Assembly: GCA_049889175.1 (NCBI GenBank)
Contig: JBMHDW010000001.1
Coordinates: forward strand, 186,001 to 250,000
Length of the DNA: 64,000 bases
Direction: 5' to 3'
Source of the DNA: JBMHDW01 sp049889175
Lineage (GTDB): Bacteria; Pseudomonadota; Gammaproteobacteria; Comchoanobacterales; Comchoanobacteraceae
Shown here piece by piece: positions 1 to 8,472 of this stretch; position 1 is the stretch's first letter; each line of letters opens with the position of its first letter. The notes beneath the pieces are model-generated. The model searched no databases. It was not told the origin of the DNA and saw nothing but the letters and a program-made list of their open reading frames with translations. The position numbers were made by a program, and so were the translations under genes.

Positions 1-5
1 TGATT

Positions 6-710
6 TTGATAATTATTTCGCTCATATATTTTCCTATCTATCTATCAGTATCCAATGTAATGATTTCTTTATTGTTTAACCCCTTCTTAGCGAAGCTACT
101 GATTGGAGCCGACTTAATCTTCTTATTTTTAACTGCTCGAATCATTGTAAGAGAACAACATCAAAAAAACCCAATAAAAATACTAAACACATGGGCCGAA
201 AAACTTGATCCTAAAAACAAACAAAATGGTGTTAACAAAAATAAAACTGCTTATTTAGTGTTAGACAAATTAAACACATGGGCCGGAGATCTTGTCCCTA
301 AAAACAAACAAAATGGTGTTAACAAAAATAAAACTGCTTATTTAGTAGCCAATCAAAATCAAGATACAATCACTGACAATCATCCACAGTATCATGTGAA
401 ACCTAGTTCAAAAGGGGGCAGTAATCAGCCTAAAAATACTCATCACCTCAACGATAAAAAGAACAACATTGGCGATGATCATACTTTGGAAAGCTCATTA
501 CAACATTATCCTCAACCATTAAGCTCAAAAGAACTTAAGACAACAAATTCCATCACTGAAGAAAAACCAGATCACCACAAAGGTACAAAGAAAGGTTTGG
601 GTTTACTAAAGTCCGTTTTTAAAAAAAAGAAAAAAAGAAAGAAAGCTAAAAATAGGCAACATACCAACAAAAATAAAAGAAGGAATGGAGCCCAGGGTTC
701 TATAGGATAA
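6..710 (+). CDS. Hypothetical membrane-anchored protein with tandem repeat and polybasic tail (5' end may lie outside window)
   Basis: I do not recognise the family. The first readable start is a TTG at 6, and the frame is still open to base 1, so the true start may lie upstream. An ATG at 60 is an alternative. The first ~48 residues are hydrophobic and look like one or two membrane segments. After them come two near-identical 29-residue units (core NTWAxxLxPKNKQNGVNKNK), then a polar, low-complexity middle, and a C-terminal ~30 residues rich in Lys/Arg that resembles a nuclear-localisation or nucleic-acid-binding tail. The repeat resembles part of the repeats in the next gene (1053-2417), so the two are probably paralogous mosaics. 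Function unknown; an effector role is only a guess. Confidence 0.6.
   Translation: MIIISLIYFPIYLSVSNVMISLLFNPFLAKLLIGADLIFLFLTARIIVREQHQKNPIKILNTWAEKLDPKNKQNGVNKNKTAYLVLDKLNTWAGDLVPKNKQNGVNKNKTAYLVANQNQDTITDNHPQYHVKPSSKGGSNQPKNTHHLNDKKNNIGDDHTLESSLQHYPQPLSSKELKTTNSITEEKPDHHKGTKKGLGLLKSVFKKKKKRKKAKNRQHTNKNKRRNGAQGSIG
184..346 (+). repeat. Two-copy 87-bp-period tandem repeat inside the first gene
   Basis: Copy A spans 184-259 and copy B spans 271-346. They differ by only a few bases around the sixth to eleventh codons (GAAAAACTTGAT versus GGAGATCTTGTC). The period keeps the reading frame and adds 29 residues. The high identity implies recent duplication. Confidence 0.85.
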
Positions 711-1052
711 TCACTGGTTTGGGCCAATAGTTAAACCCCTTTCATAGACATATTATTAGATACTGACCTATGATTTAATAATATTTTAACATTACTATTT
801 ACTCAAATAACAAACAATAATCACCCAATATTTATCAGATAGACTTATATTTTTTATCTCGTTATCCAAACAACTTACTAACATTGTAATAATTTTTTTA
901 AAAATCAAGGCCACTACAATACCAATATAATCATAACCTAAAATAATCATAGCGTAATACCCCAGTAGAAGCTAAGACTTATCTCACAATCATGGTTGAC
1001 ATTATGGAATACTAATTTAAAATAAAACAACTAAAGACTTGGGAATATCATT
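711..1052. other. Intergenic region, 342 bp, no gene seen
   Basis: This is very AT-rich sequence between two plus-strand genes. I see no open frame with coding character, no tRNA and no convincing terminator hairpin. It probably carries the promoter of the IQ-motif gene, but no consensus promoter stands out. The ATG at 1053 lacks a strong Shine-Dalgarno sequence; the best candidate is the GGGAA at 1040-1044. Confidence 0.4.
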
Positions 1053-2417
1053 ATGGCTAGACAACGGTTAACAATACTTGAAGATAAATGCAAAGTTTTA
1101 AAACAAAAGATAGAAGAATTGGAAAATCTTGATAAAGCAATAGGCCAATTAATCTCTGCCAAGAAACCTGTTGTATTGAGCAACCTTAGAGAAGAACCTG
1201 CGGTGTCATTCTATGTCAACCAAGCTAAATTTAGTCAGTTTCTCCAAGCCGCAACTTATTTCTTTATCGCTTTTACAACACTATACTTAATTGCATCTAC
1301 TACAATGACTTCAACACTTTTAAGCAGTGCGATCATCATGCAGTTATTACCAATAATAACCGCATCTATATTAGGCATATTCTTCATGCACAAAATGGCA
1401 TATCTGAACTCTTTTGATCGTTGGATAAAGCAAGATGGATATGTTAATGACACAGATGTCTTAAAGACAGAATTCGATACAATCGCTAAAGACATTAACG
1501 ATATAAAAACAATATCAGCTAAAATGATTCAATCAATTGCCAGAAGAGTTATAGCACAAAAAAATCCAATCTTAAAACTTGCAAAATGGTCTAGTTCATT
1601 ACCTGGTACACAAAATGGTGTTTACACAGGAGGCCGATACATAAAAAACAACATATCCGCAAAATTAATTCAGTCATTGTTTAGAGGTTACAACTCTCGA
1701 AAAAAATTTGTTAAATTAAAAGCAGCAGTAGTGAAAATTCAGTCAATTGCCAGAGGATTTATAACACGAAAAAATCCAATCTTAAAACTTGCAAAACGGT
1801 ATCTAAGTGTTTACACAGGAGGCCGATACATAAAAAACAATATATCCGCAAAATTAATTCAATCAACATTTAAAGCTTATAAAGATCGAACAAAATTTGT
1901 TAAATTAAAAGCAGCAGTGGTGAAATTTCAGTCAATTGCCAGAGGAGTTATAACACGAAAAAATCCAATCTTAAAACTTGCAAAATGGTCAAGTTCATTA
2001 CGTGGTACACAAAATGGTGTTAACACAGGAGAACAATACAAAAACAATAATGCCGTAGAATCTCAATTGTTTGCCAAACAAATTGGAAAAAATATAGAGT
2101 GGATGAAATCAGTTGAGCGAAAAAACGCTCCAGAAAAACAAACTGATCCAGTAAGCGCCATTAGTTCAACTATAATTCCTAATCTTAAGGGAAAAAGCGT
2201 TTCTTCTATCGCACGCCAACTTGAGACAACATTATTACCAATCGGCTCATTCATGGACCCTAATAATGCTAAAAAGGCTAGAAAATTAGCTCGTAAAAAA
2301 GCTGATTCAGCAATAAAAAAATTGGATAAAGGTGGTGATAAATTGGATAAAGATGGTTATAAAATTAGTTCATTGACTCCAAACTCAATGTCTCCAATTA
2401 AAACCCCCATTAATTGA
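1053..2417 (+). CDS. Membrane protein with five IQ-like (calmodulin-binding-type) motifs
   Basis: This is a 454-residue protein of unrecognised family. It has a short N-terminal coiled coil (about 5-35), a two-helix hydrophobic segment (about 63-112), and then a repeated region. Five motifs of the form (I/F)QSxx(R/K) occur, starting near residues 159, 206, 229, 259 and 282. The second, third and fifth keep the RG and a following basic residue of the eukaryotic IQ consensus IQxxxRGxxxR. Between them lies a repeated linker KNPILKLAK followed by a GTQNGV or TGGRYIKNN block. The C-terminus is Lys-rich. In eukaryotes IQ motifs bind calmodulin or myosin light chains, so a host-directed effector or a host-facing membrane protein is plausible. 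That is inference; the motif is short and could have arisen within the lineage. Confidence 0.7.
   Translation: MARQRLTILEDKCKVLKQKIEELENLDKAIGQLISAKKPVVLSNLREEPAVSFYVNQAKFSQFLQAATYFFIAFTTLYLIASTTMTSTLLSSAIIMQLLPIITASILGIFFMHKMAYLNSFDRWIKQDGYVNDTDVLKTEFDTIAKDINDIKTISAKMIQSIARRVIAQKNPILKLAKWSSSLPGTQNGVYTGGRYIKNNISAKLIQSLFRGYNSRKKFVKLKAAVVKIQSIARGFITRKNPILKLAKRYLSVYTGGRYIKNNISAKLIQSTFKAYKDRTKFVKLKAAVVKFQSIARGVITRKNPILKLAKWSSSLRGTQNGVNTGEQYKNNNAVESQLFAKQIGKNIEWMKSVERKNAPEKQTDPVSAISSTIIPNLKGKSVSSIARQLETTLLPIGSFMDPNNAKKARKLARKKADSAIKKLDKGGDKLDKDGYKISSLTPNSMSPIKTPIN
1527..2030 (+). repeat. In-gene repeat array encoding the IQ-like motifs
   Basis: At the DNA level three units share a run that encodes QSIAR(R/G)xI followed by KNPILKLAK; they begin near 1527, 1737 and 1929. 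Two further units encode (A)KLIQS near 1668 and 1827. Spacing alternates between about 70 and 90-140 bp, so the array looks like an A-B-A-B-A arrangement built by duplication of a pair. Confidence 0.75.
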
Positions 2418-2840
2418 ATAAAGGTCAACTTGATTAGGCCTTCAATTGTTTTTATTTAAATAAAACCAGCCCCTGAGGACCATGTATTACTGGTCCTCAA
2501 TGGGTATGATTATAGGATTTTAGCGGAAAGATTAAAGCAATTAATCACAACATGATAGTCATAAAATAATATCTTTATAACGTTCATAACAATGATAGAA
2601 TTTATATCGGCATATATGAATAAATCTTTGCCATTTTATGACTTGACCATCACATCAAATAGTAAGCTATTGAAATAAAAACATCTATTTGTATGGCATC
2701 ATCATTGTTAAAAACAATATAAGTCATCTACTCATTTTGTCTTAGTATCATTCCTAATGTTCATAAGACACGTATTTTTCAATACTCCTTGAGTATGCTT
2801 GCTTATCTGATCTTATTGTGTTGTCTCCACTCTGTTAAGC
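2418..2840. other. Convergent intergenic region, 423 bp, with one strong hairpin
   Basis: This lies between the plus-strand IQ gene and the 3' end of glyS on the minus strand. Apart from the hairpin at 2474-2499 I see no gene, no tRNA and no repeated sequence. Confidence 0.5.
2474..2499. terminator. Inverted repeat, probable convergent terminator
   Basis: TGAGGACCA (2474-2482), an 8-base loop and TGGTCCTCA (2491-2499) form a perfect 9-bp stem. It sits between two convergent genes. No T-run follows on the plus strand. On the minus strand a T-rich stretch (GGTTTTATTT) begins about 9 bases after the stem, so termination of the glyS transcript is the better guess. Confidence 0.5.
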
Positions 2841-4889
2841 TTATGCCTTTGCCTTATCCCATTGAAGATAGCTAAGATCAGCCACTAGCTGACATTGCTT
2901 AACCACTAAACGAACCATTGAACATCTATACTTAGCCACCTCTGGATTATCTGCCATAATATGTACGTTTTCAAGATAATCAGTCCAAATGGTGCTAGAG
3001 GATGCCATCACTTCTAAAGCTTCAGTATAACTGTTTTTTTGAGTATGCTTTTGTGCTTTTTGAACAAGCTCCTGACAATACTGATACATATCTTCATCCT
3101 GTTTTGTCTCAGAACTTCCTAACCCACCTATGGTATCGTGCTTAATCAGTGATGATAATCGTTTAAAGGTAGCCAAAAATGCTGTGGCCTGTGGTGTTTC
3201 TAACCATTGAGCTATAGCTTTTATCCTTAACCATTGATCCAATAAGTTACTTGAATCTAAAGCCAATACTGATTGTATCACATCATGATTAAATCCTTGT
3301 GCTATCGCATATGTTTTGAACCGCTCCTTAAATAACGCCAAGATCGCTGCTTTTTTTCTTTCAATATCTTTGTGTGAAGGCATGATTGAAAAAGCTTGTT
3401 CAATAGCTAATGACCAATCAATAGACCATTCTCCTTCCACACATAAACGCACCAAACCTGCAGCATATCGTTTAATGCCATATGGATCTTTATCTGCTTT
3501 AGGAGGCAAGTCAATGCTGTAAAAAGCAACAATACGCTCTAAGCGCTCAGCCAGTGAAACCCATGCCGCACGTCGTGTTGCTGGCAGTGAATCATCATGC
3601 GATACTGGTTTGGCATGATCCCTAATAGTCGTAGCCAATGATTCAGAAAGCCCCTCTTCTAATGCAAAATAATACCCCATTGTTTGCTCGACTTCAGGTA
3701 ACTCACCTACTGTTTCTGTTAGCAAATCTGCTTTGCACATGGCATATTCATTGTGCTCAGGCTGAAAACTTAATCCGCCTAACTGATTCAGCTGCGCCAT
3801 AATATGTGTTACGCGATCGATACGAGCAGATACTGTACCCAATTGCTCATGATCGATGATACGATCAAAGGCTGCTAATCGACTTGCTAATGTATGTTTT
3901 TTATCTTGCTCATAAAAGAATAAAGCATCAGATAATCGTGCGCGTACCACTCGCTCATTACCCGAAATCATTTGCGCTTCATCTTGGCTTTTAAGATTAC
4001 TTACACCTAGAAATTTGGGTACCAACTGACCTGAGGAATCCGTTAATGCAAAACACTTTTGATGAATATTCATGGTTAACATCAATACTTCTTTTGGTAA
4101 TGTAAGAAAAACTTCATCAAAGGCACCTATGAATACCACGGGGTACTCAACCAAATAAGCAACTTCATTCAATAAGTCCTTATTGTCTTCCATCCTAACA
4201 TCTGATGGGAGCAAGTCTTTTGCCTGCGCTAATATGCTCTCTTGACGCTTATAAGCATCCACCATAACATAATGCTCTAAATATTGATCTTCCCAACGAT
4301 CTTGTTGAACTTTAAATGCATTAGGCGAAAGAAACCGATGCCCATAACTGTAGGGCGATGCTTTAAGTCCCATGAATGTTACGGGTACGCAAGTACCCTG
4401 CCAAAGAACGCAAAGCCAATGAACAGGTCTAGGGAAGACATAAGACAAATCACCCCAGCGCATCCCCTTAATTCCAGAAAGCTGAGAAAATATGTACGTA
4501 ATTATGGATTGTAATAAATCTTGTGTTTGCGCACCACCATGCTCAATTGTGTGCACCAAACGGCCTTGAGCCCTATCCTCAGCTTGCTCAAAAGTAGTTC
4601 CATACTTAGCCAAAAATCCTTTAGCCGCAGGGCTTAAGCTACCATCAGGTAAGGTTGCTTGTTGAAGTTTAGGTCCATTGATGGTCTGATACCATACTTG
4701 TTGCCAAGAAGCCACATCACTCAATTCAATAATAATTCTGCGTGGCGTCAATACCACACGGTGATGACCAATTGGAACTTTGAACTCATGACCAAGCTGA
4801 CGACAGCGTGCTTCAAAATGACTCATTAATCCTTGTATCGCTGAACTGGGTAACTCTTCACACCCCAATTCGATAAAACAGTTTCCCAT
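2841..4889 (-). CDS. glyS: Glycine--tRNA ligase beta subunit
   Basis: This is the beta subunit of the bacterial alpha2-beta2 glycyl-tRNA synthetase, which charges tRNA-Gly in the cytoplasm. At 682 residues it is close to the usual ~690. Family features seen are the N-terminal IELGCEELP, a YGHRF block, the LxEVAYLVEYPVV segment, the ISGNERVVRARLSDALFFYEQD block, and DKDPYGIKRYAAGLVRL in the C-terminal half. It lies 3 bp downstream of glyQ on the same strand, so the two subunits are co-transcribed. Confidence 0.97.
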   Translation of the reverse strand: MGNCFIELGCEELPSSAIQGLMSHFEARCRQLGHEFKVPIGHHRVVLTPRRIIIELSDVASWQQVWYQTINGPKLQQATLPDGSLSPAAKGFLAKYGTTFEQAEDRAQGRLVHTIEHGGAQTQDLLQSIITYIFSQLSGIKGMRWGDLSYVFPRPVHWLCVLWQGTCVPVTFMGLKASPYSYGHRFLSPNAFKVQQDRWEDQYLEHYVMVDAYKRQESILAQAKDLLPSDVRMEDNKDLLNEVAYLVEYPVVFIGAFDEVFLTLPKEVLMLTMNIHQKCFALTDSSGQLVPKFLGVSNLKSQDEAQMISGNERVVRARLSDALFFYEQDKKHTLASRLAAFDRIIDHEQLGTVSARIDRVTHIMAQLNQLGGLSFQPEHNEYAMCKADLLTETVGELPEVEQTMGYYFALEEGLSESLATTIRDHAKPVSHDDSLPATRRAAWVSLAERLERIVAFYSIDLPPKADKDPYGIKRYAAGLVRLCVEGEWSIDWSLAIEQAFSIMPSHKDIERKKAAILALFKERFKTYAIAQGFNHDVIQSVLALDSSNLLDQWLRIKAIAQWLETPQATAFLATFKRLSSLIKHDTIGGLGSSETKQDEDMYQYCQELVQKAQKHTQKNSYTEALEVMASSSTIWTDYLENVHIMADNPEVAKYRCSMVRLVVKQCQLVADLSYLQWDKAKA

Positions 4890-4892
4890 ACA

Positions 4893-5810
4893 TTATGCCT
4901 TAGTTAACAATGGAAAGCCCAAACGTTCACGCTGCGCTAAATAGGCATGGGCAACTGCCTCTGCCATCTTCCTTATTCTTAATAAATATGCTTGCCTTTC
5001 AGTAACAGAAATCGCTTTTCTAGCATCTAATAAATTGAAACCATGTGATGCCCTCAACACAGCCTCATAGGCTGGAAGGACGCAATCCTTCGCCAACAAA
5101 TCATCACAATGTGATTGTGCAGCTTTAAAAGCACTCAACAGATCAGAAACATCAGCGTGCTCAAAACAATATGAGGAATATTCAAACTCATCTCTTTGTG
5201 CAATTTCACCATAGGTTACAGGGCCAAAAGGTCCATGACACCACACTAAATCATAGACATTGTCAACATTTTGCAAATACATGGCCAAACGTTCACACCC
5301 ATAAGTCAACTCCCCAGTCACTGGCTCACATGGAATACCACCAACTTGCTGAAAATAAGTGTACTGACTAATCTCCATTCCGTTTTGCCATACTTCCCAG
5401 CCCATGCCCCATGCACCAAGAGTTGGAGATTTCCAATTATCCTCTACAAAACGAATATCATCTACCAAAGGATTAATCCCCAGAGCAATAAGTGAATCTA
5501 AATACCATTGTTGAATGTCTAAAGGTGATGGTTTGAGTATCACTTGAAATTGGTAGTATTTCCCTAAACGATTGGGGTTTTCACCATAGCGACCATCTGT
5601 TGGCCTTCTTGATGGCTGTACATAAGCCGCATACCATGGTTCAGGACCAATGGCTTTAAGGAAGGTTGCAGGATGAAAAGTTCCTGCACCCATTTCCATA
5701 TCATAAGGTTGCATCAAGACACAACCCCGCTCAGCCCAAAACTGAGAGAGCTTTAGAATCATGTCTTGAAACGTAAGCGGATTAGCTGACTTTATTGGCA
5801 TTTTTTGCAA
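4893..5810 (-). CDS. glyQ: Glycine--tRNA ligase alpha subunit
   Basis: This is the catalytic alpha subunit (class II core) of glycyl-tRNA synthetase, which forms glycyl-adenylate and works with GlyS. Its 305 residues match the family. AYVQPSRRPTDGRYGENPNR, VEDNWKSPTLGAWGxGWEVW, YFQQVGG and FNLLDARKAISVTERQ are all diagnostic. The start at 5810 lies 29 bp inside the upstream thiol-oxidoreductase gene. A second ATG at 5801 would also overlap, so translation is probably coupled. Confidence 0.97.
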   Translation of the reverse strand: MQKMPIKSANPLTFQDMILKLSQFWAERGCVLMQPYDMEMGAGTFHPATFLKAIGPEPWYAAYVQPSRRPTDGRYGENPNRLGKYYQFQVILKPSPLDIQQWYLDSLIALGINPLVDDIRFVEDNWKSPTLGAWGMGWEVWQNGMEISQYTYFQQVGGIPCEPVTGELTYGCERLAMYLQNVDNVYDLVWCHGPFGPVTYGEIAQRDEFEYSSYCFEHADVSDLLSAFKAAQSHCDDLLAKDCVLPAYEAVLRASHGFNLLDARKAISVTERQAYLLRIRKMAEAVAHAYLAQRERLGFPLLTKA

Positions 5811-6633
5811 ATTTTTCTGTGATCATAGCTTGAATATTCTGAACAGGCACATAACCAGGAATAGCAATCGCTTTGGCATAATCATTTGCTGGGTGAATGA
5901 TCATTGCAGGGGTACCACGAAACTTCAACGCCTGAAAATGCTTCATATTCTGGTCTAAGTCTGCTTGGTAAGCCTTTAAAGATTGCTCAGAAAAGTCAGC
6001 ACCATACTGCTTATATTGCTGCTGAATTTCATCCAGCTTGTTTTGTATATTTCCTTGTTGGTAATCTGCTGTCATAATCGCTTTATAACATTCTTTAAAA
6101 GCCTTAGGGTTTTTTGCACCAAACTGCTTATAAGCTGCAGCCAATGCTAATGATGGCTTGCCCAAACTTGAATCACTTTGTGCAAATAATGCCAATGGCT
6201 TTAATACCAACTGTGTATCAGTTAACTGGTCTAACTCTGTGCTGATTTTTTTACAATAGCCACATAGTGGATCCATAAATTCGACCATAATATTAGATTG
6301 ATTGGCCTCGCCAATCCTAATGCCTGTTTCAAGCAGATTTTTGGCCTCTTGTGGATAATAATTTGCAACGTGCTCTAGCATATTAGCTTGCTCTTGCTCT
6401 GCTTGTTTTAATTGCTTTGCTTTGTATGCTTCGAATGCTTCAATAACAACTTCTGGATTCTTGAGTATGTACTGGTGTACTAAGTTGTCAAATTGCTTTT
6501 CACTTGTGACAGCAAAGGTTGATGACCTTTGTTGTGCTAGGTTACTTTGTTCAGGTGTTGCAACTTGCGCATAAACAGCTGTTGCAGCTAATATCATACC
6601 TGATAGTACTAGAGAGGTTGACTTCAATTTCAT
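5782..6633 (-). CDS. DsbA/Com1-like periplasmic thiol:disulfide oxidoreductase
   Basis: This is a predicted exported thioredoxin-fold protein of 283 residues from the chosen start. It has a signal peptide (MKLKSTSLVLSGM.. to about residue 22, cleavage after VYA), a Gln-rich helical N-terminal region, a CGYC redox motif (Cys124, Cys127) and a cis-proline loop GTP (Pro242). The family makes or isomerises disulfides in the periplasm; Com1 of Coxiella and DsbA2-type proteins of Legionella are relatives of this kind. The ATG at 6633 is preferred over the upstream in-frame start at 6666 because AGGAAG precedes it at proper spacing and the signal peptide then begins correctly. It overlaps glyQ by 29 bp. 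Whether it acts as oxidase or isomerase cannot be told. Confidence 0.88.
   Translation of the reverse strand: MKLKSTSLVLSGMILAATAVYAQVATPEQSNLAQQRSSTFAVTSEKQFDNLVHQYILKNPEVVIEAFEAYKAKQLKQAEQEQANMLEHVANYYPQEAKNLLETGIRIGEANQSNIMVEFMDPLCGYCKKISTELDQLTDTQLVLKPLALFAQSDSSLGKPSLALAAAYKQFGAKNPKAFKECYKAIMTADYQQGNIQNKLDEIQQQYKQYGADFSEQSLKAYQADLDQNMKHFQALKFRGTPAMIIHPANDYAKAIAIPGYVPVQNIQAMITEKFAKNANKVS
6350..6358 (-). other. Isolated DnaA-box-like 9-mer
   Basis: TGTGGATAA on the plus strand is the reverse complement of the classic DnaA box TTATCCACA. It lies inside the thiol-oxidoreductase gene, alone, and far from dnaA. It may be chance. Confidence 0.25.
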
Positions 6634-6696
6634 AATGATCTTCCTGTTTGTTTCAATTATTTTCATTCTATCAACTTATCTCTTGGATGCAATATA

Positions 6697-7572
6697 TTAA
6701 TAACACTGCATGCTGGTGACATTATTTTTTGCCAACACTTTTTTCATTTTTTGCATCGCTTGATTTTGAATCTGGCGAACACGCTCAACCGAAACACCCC
6801 AGTCTTTTGAAAGATCCGTTAATGACATAGATGTATCTTCATCTAACCACCGCAACTCAATTACCTTACGCTCGCGGTCACTCAATGTTTTTAACGCCTG
6901 CCGAATATTATCGTGAACCAAGGCACGATCCGCATCAACCGCCGCCTGCTGTGGCGCATAGCGTAAATCACCTAGTTGTAACTGTGGTTGATCTTCATTG
7001 TAATCGCCATCCAATACAGGATCAAAAGCATGATCAACAGCATCCATACTGATCTCCATATCTCGGACCACATCTGTTGATACACCTAAATAATTAGACA
7101 AATCTTTAACTTCTTCTTGTGAAAAAGCTCTTTTTTCTTTCTCAGCACTACGAACCTTGAAGAACAATCTTCTCTGCGCTTTGGTTGTTGCCACTTTGAC
7201 AATACGCCAATTTTTCAAAATAAACTCGTGTATCTCAGCTTTTATCCAATGTAACGCATAAGTCACAAGCCGAACGCCTGCAGCAGGATTAAATCGCTTC
7301 AACGCTTTCATTAAGCCAATATTTCCCTCTTGAATCAAGTCACCTAGTGCTAACCCATAACCCTTGTAAGAGCGAGCGATTTTGATGACTACTCGAAGAT
7401 GCGCTGTTATGATGCGTCTAGCAGCCTCTACTGACTGACGCTCAAAAAAAGCTTGAGTCAGCGTTTTTTCCTCTTCTGCGCTTAAAATAGGCACTAAATT
7501 TGCCCAAGCAATAAATGACTCCAAACTACCTTGAGGAACCATTGAATGCATGTATTTGTTATTCGTACTCAT
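6697..7572 (-). CDS. rpoH: RNA polymerase sigma-32 factor (heat shock)
   Basis: This is a 291-residue sigma-70-family factor. Region 2 is clear (AHLRVVIKIARSYKGYGLALGDLIQEGN followed by LKRFNP and TYALHWIKAEI). The RpoH-box residues QRRLFFKVR are present, and region 4 ends in SVERVRQIQNQAMQKMKK. In gammaproteobacteria RpoH directs RNA polymerase to heat-shock promoters and its level is set by mRNA structure and proteolysis. It follows ftsX by 36 bp, the conserved ftsYEX-rpoH order. ATGs at residues 8 and 11 are alternative starts. Confidence 0.96.
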   Translation of the reverse strand: MSTNNKYMHSMVPQGSLESFIAWANLVPILSAEEEKTLTQAFFERQSVEAARRIITAHLRVVIKIARSYKGYGLALGDLIQEGNIGLMKALKRFNPAAGVRLVTYALHWIKAEIHEFILKNWRIVKVATTKAQRRLFFKVRSAEKEKRAFSQEEVKDLSNYLGVSTDVVRDMEISMDAVDHAFDPVLDGDYNEDQPQLQLGDLRYAPQQAAVDADRALVHDNIRQALKTLSDRERKVIELRWLDEDTSMSLTDLSKDWGVSVERVRQIQNQAMQKMKKVLAKNNVTSMQCY

Positions 7573-7608
7573 GTATTTATTATATCAAAAAAAATTTATT
7601 TGTCAAGG

Positions 7609-8472
7609 TTATTGCACATTTATAAAACGACTTAATGCACCCAAAACAACCACTTGCACACCATGAAAAACACAAAACCACAGCAAGAATGAGCGCCCAA
7701 TATCACCAACATCACCACCAGCCAACCCGTAAAACCAAGCACATACAACCAACCATGAAACAAGTGCAGATAACAACCAGATACCACCTGTATAGAACCG
7801 TAAAACCCATCGCCGTATATTCTGCCTTATGCCAAGCTGACGCCATACCAACAAATCACCCGACTGCTTTAAAGCCATCACCATAAGCACCCATAAACAA
7901 GCCGATATCAAGATCTCACCAACAATGCCAAGCGCCCACAGCAGCCTCAATTGAGATTGCTTCATCTTGACCTGGGTTTGCCACCCTGTTTTATCTATTT
8001 GAGTATTGATAGGCTGGTAGCTATTAATCTGAGTGAGTAATTTAGGTAATTGAGATAAACTCATTTGCTGATTAAAAGATATATGATACTGAACCGGCAG
8101 CTGATCCCATTGAACAATATCTTCTAAATCATTCCAGCCATACTGAGATGACAACCAAGCAGATGCTTCCTCTGACCCTCTGACAGAGACAGACTCTACA
8201 CCATCTAAAGAGCCCAACCAATGCATTAAAGCATCATCTTTACCTTGCAATTCAATGCGAAGTGGGTACTGCTTGGGGATATCATGCTGAGCAGAGATGA
8301 ACGACTGCATAGACAAAAGCCACACAATAGCAAGTAACTGCAATACAGAAACAATCAAGACCCCAACAAAAAACTGATAGGGCTGCCGAACAACCCACCT
8401 TGAAGCACCATCGTATATACTTAACAAAGCGTACCTAGAGTGCCCTACTAATGCCTGCATGGCACCCCCCAT
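7609..8472 (-). CDS. ftsX: Cell-division ABC transporter permease FtsX
   Basis: This is a 287-residue inner-membrane protein with one N-terminal helix (about 33-54), a periplasmic domain (about 60-170) and three C-terminal helices (about 175-280), the FtsX topology. It is shorter than the E. coli protein (~350), mainly at the N-terminus. FtsEX normally recruits or activates septal peptidoglycan hydrolases during division. The start overlaps the end of ftsE by 38 bp; an internal ATG at 8460 would reduce this to 26 bp. Its partner FtsE is unusual (see that entry). Confidence 0.88.
   Translation of the reverse strand: MGGAMQALVGHSRYALLSIYDGASRWVVRQPYQFFVGVLIVSVLQLLAIVWLLSMQSFISAQHDIPKQYPLRIELQGKDDALMHWLGSLDGVESVSVRGSEEASAWLSSQYGWNDLEDIVQWDQLPVQYHISFNQQMSLSQLPKLLTQINSYQPINTQIDKTGWQTQVKMKQSQLRLLWALGIVGEILISACLWVLMVMALKQSGDLLVWRQLGIRQNIRRWVLRFYTGGIWLLSALVSWLVVCAWFYGLAGGDVGDIGRSFLLWFCVFHGVQVVVLGALSRFINVQ

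Noticed and set aside
5171..5495. Plus-strand frames antisense to glyQ (and similar frames opposite other genes)
   Set aside because: They lie opposite strongly conserved genes and encode nothing recognisable.
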